Shown here in pieces: positions 34,714 through 46,317 of a DNA stretch of 64,000 nt. The position numbers were made by a program, and so were the translations under genes. Positions within the stretch are counted from its first letter, which is position 1; the number at the start of each line of letters is the position of its first letter. The stretch is from Mikania micrantha (Eukaryota > Streptophyta > Magnoliopsida > Asterales > Asteraceae). The stretch is from NCBI GenBank assembly GCA_009363875.1, contig CM018692.1, positions 4,613,862 to 4,677,861 of the forward strand, written 5' to 3'. Under the pieces are notes generated by a model. It was not told the origin of the DNA, made no database searches, and saw nothing but the letters and a program-made list of their open reading frames with translations.

Positions 34714-35248
34714 TCTATACTCTATAATAAAAGAGTAACAAATTTGCCACTTGTCACAATATTACACCACTAATGCCACATGTCACTTTCTTATACTACA
34801 ATTGTCACTTGTCAACACCTCATAATTTCACTTAATTCTCTCTCCTATTAAATAATTATATTCTTTCTCTTATTAAATAAATAATTATAATACTAATAAC
34901 TAACATATTATTTATATTGTTATTATAAAGCACACTTTAAAATTTTTTTATAAAATATGAAATTCTCTAAAATCAAAACTTTTAAAGTAAGAAATATTTT
35001 ATTTTCAAAAAACAAAATTTATGTAAAAAACAAGTTATCTTAAAAAATAATTTTTTTTAAAATAAAATATATTATAAAAGGATTTTTTAAACAATGAGAT
35101 TTTTATCATCCAATGACGTTTTTTAATTTAATATTTTATATTAAATCCGTGTAATACACAGGCTATAACGTAGTGCAACATATACAAGTATTCTAAAAGC
35201 ATAATATTTCATTTATTTCACCCGTGTAACACACGGGATTTAACCTAG
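34714..35248 (+). mobile_element. Non-autonomous Helitron (535 bp) with two terminator hairpins
   Basis: It starts TCTATACTCTATAATAAAAG and ends with the hairpin CCCGTGTAACACACGGG (35221-35237) and CTAG then T. A second hairpin, TCCGTGTAATACACAGG (35146-35162), is followed by CTATAACGTAGT, one base away from a proper CTAGT end. The internal copy lies 74 bases before the real end. The 5' part carries CCACTTGTCAC as in the related elements. Confidence 0.85.
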
Positions 35249-35249
35249 T

Positions 35250-35994
35250 AGATTATATGATGTGAAAACTCAATCTTAAATAGGAAACTTTTAAACTATA
35301 TCTAAGCTCTTCAATTGAAATACCGAAAAAAAATGCGGTACACATTAAACCACATTAAAATTTTTTTGTTTATTAAAAACCTAAATTTTTATTCAACTTT
35401 AATATGAAATACGTATTTATTTTTAAGATTACAAATAAAAATATCATATGAATTTCAATAGTTTCATTTTTAAGATTAGATTAAATTTTGACATAGATAC
35501 ATTCAGTATAAGGCTCTCCATGTTAAGATTCACTTTAAGCGTTATGTCAAAAATAAGGAAATATGTAATATCAAAACAAAAACATAAATGAATTAAAATT
35601 ATAAAATTTAACCAGGAAAAGTAATTCTAATAATAAAATACAACTATACCTAAACAATAAGTAAATCCCGATGCGAGTCACAAGTAGATTTTGATGAAAT
35701 TTTATGGTGAGGATCGAGTGAATATTAGAATTAGAATATGGACAACTTAATTGCGGTTTATTGTTTTTTTTGTCTTTTTGAGCGTCGGGGGACAAAAAGA
35801 ATATATATTTGTGGGACTTGCGTAAGTATTTGTGTCATTCTTCGAACCAACCGTATTTGTTTCCCTAAATAAGTTGTAAACAAATTTCGAGTAATATGTG
35901 GTACATATTTTATTTGTAAATTACATTTATTTTTTATTAACAATTGTGAAAGGTATTGGCCGCATAAAAACAATTTGCTACAAAGACATTTAAC
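35250..35994. other. AT-rich intergenic stretch, nothing recognised
   Basis: Only short unsupported open frames and no repeat boundaries. Confidence 0.4.
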
Positions 35995-36228
35995 CTACAA
36001 TGCACTTGTTTTTATTTATGACCGGGGAACCTACTTGCACAATAAACCCCAGGCTCCTCCCAATTACCCAACTAACCTGAGAGAACGGGTAAACCGAGGG
36101 TGCAAGCACCCGGGTCGGTGGTCTTGTAGAGAAAATTTCACCACATGACTAGAGCCTATGACATCAAGGTTGAGGCACAACACACCCTTACAACTAAGCT
36201 ATCTCCACAAGGCTACAATGCATTTGTT
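35995..36228 (-). mobile_element. tRNA-derived SINE with 16-bp target duplication
   Basis: CTACAATGCAYTTGTT occurs at 35995-36010 and 36213-36228 with one mismatch. On the minus strand the 202-bp body opens with an A box (TAGCTTAGTTGTAAGGGTG) followed about 30 bases later by a B-box-like GGCTCTAGTC, and ends with an AAATAAA tail. These are the parts of a SINE mobilised by target-primed reverse transcription. Confidence 0.8.
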
Positions 36229-36449
36229 ACTTTGTTAGTAAGAGAAAATTATGTATTTTCTCTTTGTAATTTAATCACACGCGTATTATGCTCAAAAGTT
36301 CAAAACTACTTTAGAAATTTATATATAATAAATGAAATAATTGGAAAAAAAAGAAGAAAACTTTAATAACCTGTGTTTAATGAATTACATGTTAACAAAG
36401 AATATAATTTTATTTAATTTGAAAAATATATTTGTAATAACATTTGTAG

Positions 36450-36529
36450 AAAGACGTAGAAAAATGAAAGTGAGAAATCACTAAAAAGTGAAATGTGTCA
36501 ATTATTATTTTTATATATTGATGTATAGA
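36450..36529 (-). mobile_element. Helitron 5' end, partner end not found
   Basis: Read on the minus strand from 36529 the sequence TCTATACATCAATATATAAA and then GACACATTTCAC resembles the other Helitron 5' ends. No hairpin-CTAG end was located at lower coordinates, so it may be truncated. Confidence 0.35.
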
Positions 36530-36721
36530 TTTTAATTTTGTACATTGTCCTTTTAAATTTGGTCATTTACATACATATATATAGCAAAAATTTACTTATA
36601 TATATATATATCTTTAAAATAAATGTTATATATTTAGTAATTTCAATTTATTTAATAAAAATAACTTATAAACTTATTTAAAAAAAACTACTCAATCATT
36701 TCTTAGTTTTTTTTTTCTTGA

Positions 36722-36970
36722 GTAAATTACGGTTTTCGTACATGTGGTTTAAGTGTTTTAATTATTTAGGCCTAAAATAGAATATTTTATCAATTCAGAC
36801 CCTCAAACTTAACTATTATAACGGTTTTGGCTCAAAACCTAACTATGGTTAGTGTCAAAAAACGTTAGTTGTCTAAACCACAAGGGCTTAATCGATAGAA
36901 TATTCTATTTTGGGCCGAAATAGTTAAAACAATTAAACCACAGGGGCCAAAACCGTTGTAAGTTTTTTAA
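36722..36970. mobile_element. MITE-like foldback
   Basis: Left arm words ACGGTTTTCGTACATGTGGTTT and CCTAAAATAGAATATTTTATC reappear inverted on the right as CCACAGGGGCCAAAACCG and GATAGAATATTCTATTTTGG. The arms are about 75 bases each. Ends and target duplication are not exact. Confidence 0.6.
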
Positions 36971-37257
36971 ATTATACTATTATTTTTTATTATAATACTA
37001 GAGTAACAATTATACAAAAACATAAAAAGCATTAGAATTGAATCGTAAATAAATCACTGTAACCCGAGACTTAGTAAAAAAACTATTTAAGAAGTGAGTA
37101 AATAGGTACTATTATAGTTTTTAGTAAAATACTTGAAGATAGGGGTAAAATACTTGTAGTTTTTAAGTTATTTTTATAAAATAAATTAAAATAAATAATA
37201 TGTAATATTTATTTTAAGAAAATGTACCCACTGTTTTTAGTAAAATACTTGAAGATA

Positions 37258-37445
37258 GGTCTCAATCGTGAGAACCCACTGTTTTCAGGCAATGTCACCA
37301 AAGTCTAGTTACCTGGACCTCTGATGAGCCACCACAACCATCTCAGGAGGAAACCCCACTGGGAAAACCCCCTGATCCCTCTCAGATCCTTATGTCATTG
37401 CAGGAAGGATTTGAACCAAAAACCTTCCATTTGAAAGACTTTTGA
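37258..37445 (-). mobile_element. Diverged SINE copy, same family as 55366
   Basis: Ordered words match the SINE at 55366-55595: TTTTCAGGC, GTCACCAA.GTCTA, CAGGAGGAAACC, GGAAAACCCCCTGA and GGATTTGAACC. The B box is recognisable on the minus strand. The copy is truncated and has no visible duplication. Confidence 0.65.
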
Positions 37446-40347
37446 GGTATTATTGAGGCAATGCTTCATTGGGGACTTTTATTAACATGTAAATGGTTAA
37501 TATAGAGGCAGAATCAAATATGAACACAATTTTAACTAAAAATAATAAAAATAATTATAAAAATAACATTTAACTAATCCGGATGTGTTAGAACCTTCTT
37601 GTCGAATTATACGATCTTAGCTTTTGGGGTTTAGAAATTATGTTTTATTAGCGTTTTACTATATAGTTTTTCTTTTAGGGTTTAGATTTAACTTTGTGGG
37701 TTTAGCTTTCAAGTTTAGTGTTTTCTTTTTGTTTTAGGATTAGTTTTATGGTTTATGATTTAGCTTTAAAGTTTACTAACATGGTTTAACTTTTAAGGTT
37801 GCGGTTTAAATTTAGGTTTAAATTTTGATTTTGTTTTTAACTTTAAAGTTTAGCTTTAGGGCTACAGTTTAAGGTTCGACGAGACGGTTCCAAAACATCC
37901 GAAATGAGTCCAATCAGAATTCAGTAGAATTATCAAATGTCATATTTAAATTGTTTTTGGTAAAAATCTTCTTTTTAAGTAGTTGTCACCCTATAAATAT
38001 ATCCCCTCAATTTTACTTTTAGAAGAAATGTGAGGGTGAGGGTTAGTTTAGTGATTCACCAACAAAGATAAAATGCATTTTCAATAATTTAATTAAAATA
38101 ATAAAATATTTCTGTCTGATTACAGGAATATCAAACTTATGATACTAAGATCTATAGGTCGGTCGATCATGTGCCATGAGGGTTGAATTGTGATTAAAGA
38201 AGTCACCATTTATAAATACTAGGTTAAAGTATGTATAACAATAATATTAAAACTAATAATAATGATGTTTTTTATATGGCAAAACGCATAAATATATGTT
38301 ATGCAATTTTTTTCCTTGTAAAATATGGTTTCACAGAAAAGGGGTATGGATTAGAGTTTATCATATAAAAAGGTAGGAATTTTATTATGATTTTACGTAC
38401 ATTAGTAAAGATCTACGATTTAGATATGTTCATAGGTCAAAAACAAATGTTTTGAACGCAAAAGGTTGGAGTCTTGGCACCAAAATCGAACAAATCAAGG
38501 GTGGTATGAACTTCACGATGGGTTGTAAGTTTTTCGACCCTAGAATACTGATTTTGGGCGAGAAACAAAGGGCTCCAAAGGTTTCGAGCTCCAGCTGTTT
38601 GTTTCGATGTGTCAGGTAATTCGAACGAAGTCTTATACCGGTATAAGCCTCTCTTGTGAGAGCAGTTGATTGAATGAATAATAATGATAAACTTGATGTG
38701 GTCAATGTGATGTCAAGCATGGCTCATGAGATTTTCAAATGGTTTTATCCAAAACAACTGTTTTATAATGATTACTTTAAAATAAATTAGAACTTACAAG
38801 TATAATACGTCAAATTAATCAGGCATACATGATTATGATTATATGAGGGCTCGAGACATGTAACGAAGACTAACATAAGCTAAGACTGACAATCCTAATA
38901 GCTTCGTGAAATTATTACGAAAATGAATGTTATGTTCGTCTTCAAGACCGGATCCTTTTAATTAATACATGATTTGATCTGATTTCATATAGTCGAATTC
39001 AAATTATCCATATGGTTACCATATATGAACGGATGAGAGCACTTATCACTGATACATCATGCAATAGTTTTAGCTTTTTTCATTATTTTTATTTGAATTT
39101 TGACCAACAGTTAGTATCAACTACACTTGATCCAAATTGAATTAACATAACGTGTGACAAAAGCCTTTATTCTTTTTATGTATATTTTATTTTCTTGAGT
39201 GGATAAGAAGAAACATGTTTACTTCATCTACAAGTGACATATGGAAAAGCAGCTTCACACAGTTAAACTCTTAATTAGTGGTACAGGTAAACTTGTGAAT
39301 TTCTTGTTTTTAATTTTAATTATTTATTTATTTTAAAATAAGAAGGGTGGTTCATTCTCTAGTGTTGTTTTGTTGGTACATTTCACGATATGATTGTACC
39401 TATGTAAATTAGTTAGTTTTCCTTTGGGTGTGTTCCATGTAACCTAGCTCCCCTTTGGTGTGCGTTTTCATTTATACAAATTTCGTTATCGTTAGAAAAA
39501 CAAAAGTTTAATCATGAGAAGAGCCAGATAAACATAACCCTAACACTGATCAAGGACGGCTCTTACATGTGTAAGAGGTGCGACATAGCCCTTTTTTTGA
39601 AAGGTCTAAAAAGTTTTTAGATATGTGGAATACATTATTTTGTAGCAACAAAATTTTTTTATATTATTTATTAGCATATCTTTATCTTAATAATCATTAT
39701 TTTTTTTCTATGCATATGAGTGCCCATATTTAGTATTTGTATAGGATGCACAAGCTCTAAAATTAATGTGGTCTATGTTGATTCAAGACCAAATCGCTAA
39801 ACCAAACTAATTTTAGACCGAATCGCTAAACCAAAACCGGCCACTAGACCATGTTTGATTTACATGATAAAAACATGATTCATAAGTATGATTTGCTTTG
39901 GTTTATAATTTTGAGTTTGTCTTTCAAATTTTTATGAATAAAAATCATGTATACATGTAAAAAGACACTAATGATGAATAAAAATCATGTATACTTTACC
40001 AAACATCTACTCAAACTATCATGTTGTTATTTGCCTTTTTGACCTTTATTTATGGGGGTTCCTTAACAAAGCAAACTCTTGCAAATTCTCCATGAAATGA
40101 CATCCATATTTTGTCTGTGTTGGAATTTGGAAATGGAAGAAGTTATGATAAGACCCCACTAATTTTCACAAATGACCCACATGTCCTTATACTTCTGTCC
40201 ATGTTATCATTATTGGGTGTGTTGCACCACATCATAAATCAACAAATCACGTACATACACCCTGTAGAGTTGGAATAAACTCCCAAAGAATTAAAAGACA
40301 AAACTTTTTCAACCCGAATCTTACTGGATAATCCGGGTCGGTTCGGG
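37446..40347. other. Intergenic stretch 3' of the receptor kinase
   Basis: Region 37610-37890 is made of degenerate GGTTTAG/TTTAGGG-like words and is low complexity. The rest (for example 38430-38720) has short open frames without recognisable domains. The last few hundred bases before 40348 are the likely 3' untranslated end of the minus-strand receptor kinase gene. Confidence 0.4.
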
Positions 40348-42477
40348 TCACACCAGGGGTAACCCATCACCATTGAAGCTGATTTCTGATGAGGAAGATG
40401 AGAGGGTAACCATCCCATTCAAATCAGACACACTATCTTGCAAATTCAATAGCAAATCTGAAGTGCTAAAGCTCAATGAAGGCTTGGATCTTGGAACCAC
40501 GGGCACCTCGGCCTCACCCTCAAGCATTTGAACAATGTTCCGCATCGTGGGTCGAACCGATGGGTCTGGGTGCGAACATACCAACCCAACCAACAACACT
40601 TTCATCATCTCTGCCTCCTCAAACTCACCACACAACCGCCCATCCGCCGCGGCTAATAACCGCCCTTCACGGTGCAAACCCCAAGCCCAATCAACCAAAC
40701 TACTCCTCTGCCCATTCACCCCCACCCCGGCTGCCTCCCTTTCAATGGGCCTACGGCCACTAGCCACCTCTAGCACCACCGCACCAAAGCTATAAACATC
40801 GGTTTTTTCGCTAGCCCGACCTGTTAACAAGTACTCAGGTGCCAAGTAGCCCATGGTCCCGGCTGCAACAGTCGGGTCCGGTGACTTGTTTTGCTCAATT
40901 TCACGGGCTAAACCAAAATCGCCCAATTTGGCATTGAAGCCTTGGTCTAACATAATGTTACTAGCTTTCACATCTCTATGAATCACTTGATTCTCACATT
41001 CATGATGCAGATAAGCTAAAGCCGAGGCCACACCCATCAATATTTTCTTTCTATGAGCCCATTGTAACGTGAATCTTGATTCAAAAAGTGCTTTATCAAG
41101 TGACCCATTTGGCATCAACTCATAAACAAGCATAATTTCACCTTTTTCATGACACCATCCTTGTAATCGTAAAAGATTCCGGTGCCTAAGCGTTCCGATG
41201 ATAGACAACTCGGATAAAAACTCGTTTTTTCCTTGATCACCATTATGGCTACACCTCTTTACGGCCACAACTTCCCCTGTGTCTAGTAGTATTCCTTTAT
41301 AAACTGTTCCGAATGCTCCATGCCCGATTACCTGGGTCGGGTCAAAGCGTTTGGTTGCTAATCTAAGCTCTTTGTATGTGAATTCTTTAGGGGTTTTAAA
41401 GATATCAGTTGCAAAAGGCTCCTGTTTTTTTGATTGTTTGAATTTCTTGGAGTAAGCCCATATGAACAAGATTGTGCATAATGCTAAGAGGAATGCACCG
41501 GCCGTCACAACTCCGGCCACCGCTCCGGCACCTTGCTTACACAATTGGTTATGGCATTTGCTTTGTTTTTGTGTTGTATGGGCGGTTTGAGTGTTTGATA
41601 TTGCCGGCGCTATGGACGGCGGCGGTGAGTTCACGGCGGCAGAGGGGTTTAAGACGGTCGCGGTTGACGACGGTGACGGTGGTGAATCTGGACCAGGTTT
41701 GGATTCCGAGTCATCAAAAGATGAGCTGAAATTCCACCACTCAACCGAGTGGACCTCAGTGCTTCCCTGAGTTGAACCGGCGAACCCGACAAACATAAAC
41801 TCGTTCAGGTATCGATTGAGGTTTGTTGTAAACGATAAAACTGGTAATTTGGGTTTTGTGTTGGAATACGAAACAGATATGTTGAGTTGCTGAGTTGACC
41901 CGGAAAATTCCACCCACGAGTTGACCAGGTTGCCACTTCGTAAATTAACATTCACGAGGTCTAAATCGGCAACTTGTGTCGAAAGCATCGAGTCAAGATC
42001 CAAACCCACATGATTCCCATTAACATCTTTAAATTCAAAGTCCATCAGAGTATCAAACTCAACGGAAACAGAGCCGGCCGGAATCCCCAAATACCCACCT
42101 GCGTCACCCACCGCTTCATCGTCCGGCGAAATCACAAAAGCCAACCCACCTCCAATCGAATCCGGGTTTAGATTCTCAATCGAAAACGAGAAATATGTCA
42201 TAAAACTCACCGGAATTGGGTTCCCAGGTCGCCGGAATCTGACAGGCTTATTGTACAGAACCCTTCCGGCGCCAGAGTTCGGAACTGGGAGATCTCCGGT
42301 GAGTCTGACACTGTTATTGAACATGTGAGCATCGCCCAAAAACTTCAAGCTGGTCAGGGTTAGTGTCTGGAAGTCAAACGAGGTGATTCCGGTAGCCGCA
42401 TTGCCCGAAAAACAGAGGAAAAACAGAGAGTAAAAAACAGAGAAGATGGTGTTTCCGATGATTATCGGATAAATCAT
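40348..42477 (-). CDS. LECRK-VIII: L-type lectin-domain receptor kinase, LecRK-VIII type, 709 aa
   Basis: This single-exon gene encodes a plasma-membrane receptor kinase. Residues 1-28 form a signal peptide, 30-253 a legume-lectin domain (starting ITSFDFQTLTLTSLKF; VSVEFDTLMD at 138-147; HVGLDLDSM), 255-310 a Pro/Ser-rich linker, 317-340 a membrane helix and 382-655 a Ser/Thr kinase. Kinase marks are the loop GHGAFGTVY, Lys407 (VAVKR), HRDVKASN at 500-507 (an RD kinase), DFG at 520-522 and APE at 546-548. The tail is Ser-rich. I chose the ATG at 42477 because it gives a proper signal peptide and the family's usual length; an upstream in-frame ATG at 42714 would add 79 residues without one. 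LecRKs act in cell-wall and immune signalling; the VIII clade has conserved length and kinase. The frame is intact. Confidence 0.92.
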   Translation of the reverse strand: MIYPIIIGNTIFSVFYSLFFLCFSGNAATGITSFDFQTLTLTSLKFLGDAHMFNNSVRLTGDLPVPNSGAGRVLYNKPVRFRRPGNPIPVSFMTYFSFSIENLNPDSIGGGLAFVISPDDEAVGDAGGYLGIPAGSVSVEFDTLMDFEFKDVNGNHVGLDLDSMLSTQVADLDLVNVNLRSGNLVNSWVEFSGSTQQLNISVSYSNTKPKLPVLSFTTNLNRYLNEFMFVGFAGSTQGSTEVHSVEWWNFSSSFDDSESKPGPDSPPSPSSTATVLNPSAAVNSPPPSIAPAISNTQTAHTTQKQSKCHNQLCKQGAGAVAGVVTAGAFLLALCTILFIWAYSKKFKQSKKQEPFATDIFKTPKEFTYKELRLATKRFDPTQVIGHGAFGTVYKGILLDTGEVVAVKRCSHNGDQGKNEFLSELSIIGTLRHRNLLRLQGWCHEKGEIMLVYELMPNGSLDKALFESRFTLQWAHRKKILMGVASALAYLHHECENQVIHRDVKASNIMLDQGFNAKLGDFGLAREIEQNKSPDPTVAAGTMGYLAPEYLLTGRASEKTDVYSFGAVVLEVASGRRPIEREAAGVGVNGQRSSLVDWAWGLHREGRLLAAADGRLCGEFEEAEMMKVLLVGLVCSHPDPSVRPTMRNIVQMLEGEAEVPVVPRSKPSLSFSTSDLLLNLQDSVSDLNGMVTLSSSSSEISFNGDGLPLV

Positions 42478-43635
42478 GATATGTGGTTTAGATCTGAAGA
42501 ACACCCATGAAGAAATAAGAATGTATTGATGGAGAGAATCACGAGATGAGAGGAAAATTGGATAGAGAGAGAAAGATTTGCATGGAAAAGAAGAAGGAAT
42601 AGTTGGAGGTGAGTGTGATAAAAGAGAGAGAATCCAAAGGAGACAAGTGGGTGTTTTGGGAAACACGTGTCCGGTTAACGGTAATGTTATGATGTAAAGA
42701 TGACTTTCGTTCACATAATTTCCCTAGTTTTTTACTTTCTTTTTTTTCTTTTATCTTTTTTTAATTTGAAGGTTTGTTAGGCTGCCTCTAACGCGCATGT
42801 TAGAATGTTGCATGTTGTCTACGTGAAGTGAATTCTTAGGTAGGGTGCGTTAGAGAGGGAGGGCGGAAGAGGCTGCATGTAAGGTTTGCACTTAGGGAAG
42901 TGCGTGAACGGCCGGAAGAAATGTCGGAAGAAAGATGCATGTTGTAAGAATGCATGTGTGAACGATAAACTGCTCCTAAAAGATGAGATTTGATTAATAT
43001 GGGAAAAATGAATAAAAACTGAGGTGTTAGTGATGATTAGGACACATGTGTTAAATTCACTCGCTTGTATTGTGGGTAGTCTTATAACAAGGGCGTTCAC
43101 AATTCGGTTTTAAACCATGAAACTTTTTAAAATGATTATTAGTTTAAATAGTTTCACACTTGGTTCTCTTAAATATTTGGTTTGTTGGTTTCAAAACTTT
43201 AGTACTATAGTAAATGGTTTGGTTTACAATTTTTTACTGAAAATGTTTGTAAAAAATAGGAGCAGATCATGTGTGTGATATATATATGTATGTAATTCAT
43301 ATCTTATAATAACGACTTATTGTGTTAACCCGTATAATTATGACAAGATCAATTAAAATATCTGTCTTTTTTAATTTTATTATAACACATCTACAATGAT
43401 TTTTTTATATGCATATGTAAATTCAACATCGTTTACAAATATTTAGAAGCCTATATAATAATTATTAAAAAATAAGACTTTAATAAAAGTGAAAGACTAA
43501 AAATTAAAAAATAAACAACAATCAATATCACAATATCATATTGATAAACAAATAACAATTAAATTCAATATAGTAAAGTTGATAATCAAGAAACACCTGA
43601 AAAATTTAATCTACTATTTCAATCAAAAATTCAAA
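42478..43635. other. Promoter and upstream flank of the receptor kinase gene
   Basis: The first 200 bases on the minus strand are CT-rich (many CTCTC words), typical of a plant leader. Further up, 42780-43110 is GC-richer with repeated GCATGT words and may be a decayed transposon. From 43100 the sequence is AT-rich and forms the insertion site of the gypsy element. Confidence 0.45.
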
Positions 43636-43640
43636 ATATC

Positions 43641-45852
43641 TGTAACAACCCATTTTGGGGAACTATTATAAGTAAAATGTAATTGGAGTATAAATTATGT
43701 TTTATTTTAATTTGATGGGTGTTTTGTTAATATTTGTTAATTATAACCAATTGGTGGATGTTTTAAGAGTGTTTGTTTATTTTAACAATATGTTGGGTGT
43801 TTACTAACTTAACTTAGTTAGTTATAACTAGTTAGTTTCAACTAGTAATAGAGGGACCAAAACTGCCAATAGTTGAAACTTGTAAAGGGTGGGTTAAGTG
43901 TTGACTTGGTCAAATCTGGTCATAAGACCATTACTTGCTGAAAACGTGAACAAGGAAAGGGGAGGAGGAGGAAACTCAAGAACTCCAAAAATTTATCAAA
44001 TTGGAGGTTGAATGTGGATCTGATCTTGAATGCAAGTTGAAATTGGAGTTCTTCTTGTGTCAAGCTACATCTAGGTAAGAAATTTTGATGTTTTTGTTGG
44101 GGTTTTCGTGGGTTTCTCATAGGGTGTGGGTTTGATGGATCAAATCCGAAATTAGAAGTGTAGATGGTGTTATATGTTGTTAACTATCATGATAATCATC
44201 AAAGAAACAACATTTTGTTCATTTCTTGCATGATGATGTATTTTGATAAAAATGGAGTTTTGGGGTTGTTCATGGTGATGATGAACTAAGGTTTAAATGG
44301 GTGATTAGATGATAGCTTTATGACATACAACATATGAAATTTGTGTTACCATGGTGATTGTTGAAATTGATTGATTATAAATCAACATGGGAGATTGTTG
44401 GAGTTTAGAAACAAATTGAAATGTGTGGGTGAAATCCCTGCACACAAGTTGTTTGATGAAAAGTCAACAACTTGATTTTTAACTAACAAAGTGTTTAAAG
44501 GGATGGGTGTGGTTAATTAGTTGTTATAATCATAAAAGGTGTAATTTTATGATTAATGGGTCGTTTGTATGTAATCTAAATATAGTTGATGAAAGGGGTG
44601 TCAAATTGGTGTAATTTGACTAATTATGGTCAACACTTGTATTGAAACACATAAGTATGATATAGGAGGCAATAGCGAAAGTGGGAGTGAAACCAAACGA
44701 CCTGGAAAAGAAATTGTGATAGAGGATAGCTCATTGGAATAAGGTAAGTCACCCAATCTTCTATTTGTTATGTGTAATGGTGTTATGCAATAATGAATAT
44801 GTTGTGGAAGATTGACTTTCTGGTGAATTGATGATTTTGGTGTTTGTTGATAGACAATGATAAGCAATAGGTGATATATGTTGCTTGATTTTTTGTTGGT
44901 ATGGTGTTTTAATGCTAGTTCATGATTTACTTGGTGTTAATTTGTATGTGTGTTGAATGATTTAACTTAATTCACAAGGTGTGTGAATTGTAATTGAATT
45001 CAACTAAAATTGGTGTTTTGAATCACAAGTGGTGTGATCATAACATTGAATTATTCACATGGTGTGTGAATGTTCTTTGTTGGGTGTAATCAAGTTAGTA
45101 AAACACAAGTGGTGTGGTTTACTTAACTTGAGAAATCTTGTGGAATAAGATTTCAATGGAGTTTTGGGTGCAAACGACCCGTTAGTAAATCGTTTGATAT
45201 TATGACTATGATGGTTATAATTTGGTGAATTAAGGTGTTTAATATGATTATATGGTGTTATATAATGTTTATGGGGGTATTGGAACGGTCGTATTTGAGC
45301 GAAAGGGGTTAAGATGGCTTAAAACAGCAAAAATAGCCGTGCAGGTGGTGCCCGGCGTATGATACGCCTGGGGGGGGCGTATCATACGCCTCCTTCAGCT
45401 CAATCTTCGGATTTTGTCTGTGATACGCCCCAGATACGCCTAAACCATACGCCCCGAGTAAAATTTGACCAAAATTGACTTTTTGGGTCATGTAAGCTCG
45501 TGTGGTCGGGCATGGTGATCTTACTTAGTTCTAATGAACTAATGGTGACTTAATTATGGTGTTTCAGGTGTACGGAAGGGTTGAACGAGGTCGTGATCGG
45601 TTTGCCTCGCAAGGATTCGGATCAAACACATTTTGTGGTTTTTCTTTGTTGGTGTTAAACAAAGGTTTTTGGTGATAACTTAAATGTAATTTTTGTTATT
45701 GAATGTTTAATTAACATCAATTATTTTGTAAAGTCGTATGTAAATGGGGTGTTTATGGTGTTAATTACATTTGTCGGTTTGAAAAATCTGGGACCTATTT
45801 TCATTTGTCGTTTAAACACACGTGGCATGTGTTGGTGGGTTTGGGGCTTACA
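43641..45852 (+). repeat. gypsy 5' LTR (2212 bp)
   Basis: It starts TGTAACAACCC and ends GGGGCTTACA. Near 45354-45440 it carries the palindromic words GGCGTATGATACGCC and GGCGTATCATACGCC plus shorter GATACGCC copies. Open frames inside it recur in the other LTR and are not genes. Confidence 0.96.
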
Positions 45853-45855
45853 AGT

Positions 45856-45867
45856 TGGCATCAGAGC
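45856..45867 (+). other. gypsy primer-binding site
   Basis: TGGCATCAGAGC lies three bases after the 5' LTR. It differs at one base from TGGTATCAGAGC, the usual plant site complementary to the 3' end of initiator tRNA-Met. Confidence 0.85.
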
Positions 45868-46317
45868 CATTGGTTTGAGGGATTCAAGTGCGTCGCGAAC
45901 ACTTGAACTCAAATCGTTGTGCTCTTGATATGGGGAATGTTGTTTGATCCGAGATCCGATCACGAAGCCGGGGGTTTAAGGTAACAAGTTTGTGTATTGT
46001 TTACCTTAGTTATATATGTTTATTGGTGTTTGGTGTGAATTTGCTTGTTGAACCGAATTTCTTAGTCATGTTATGGGGAGGTGAAGTTAAGGAATTGGAT
46101 ATGTGAAGTGTATAGTGTTATGTCTGGCCAACATAAGATTATATTCTTGACATAGATATGACCTTGATGGAACCAATTCATAATATGGTTATGAATATTA
46201 GGTAAGGTGTTAAGAGATTGATGTTGTGATGCTTTTAAGTTCATATTTCATGGCGTGTTTAGTTGTATGAACTATATAGCAAAACTAATGTATCGCATAA
46301 CTTGTTTCAGCCGTAGA

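Larger units (their letters stand above)
36229..37257. other. AT-rich stretch with a Helitron 5' end and a MITE
   Basis: Besides the two elements listed within it, the stretch holds (TA)n at about 36595-36611 and no gene. Confidence 0.4.

Noticed and set aside
40476..42171. Several plus-strand open frames of 60-95 residues
   Set aside because: They are antisense shadows of the intact receptor kinase gene on the minus strand.
42478..42714. Amino-terminal extension of the receptor kinase from the upstream ATG
   Set aside because: The extra 79 residues precede a perfect signal peptide and fall in CT-rich leader sequence.
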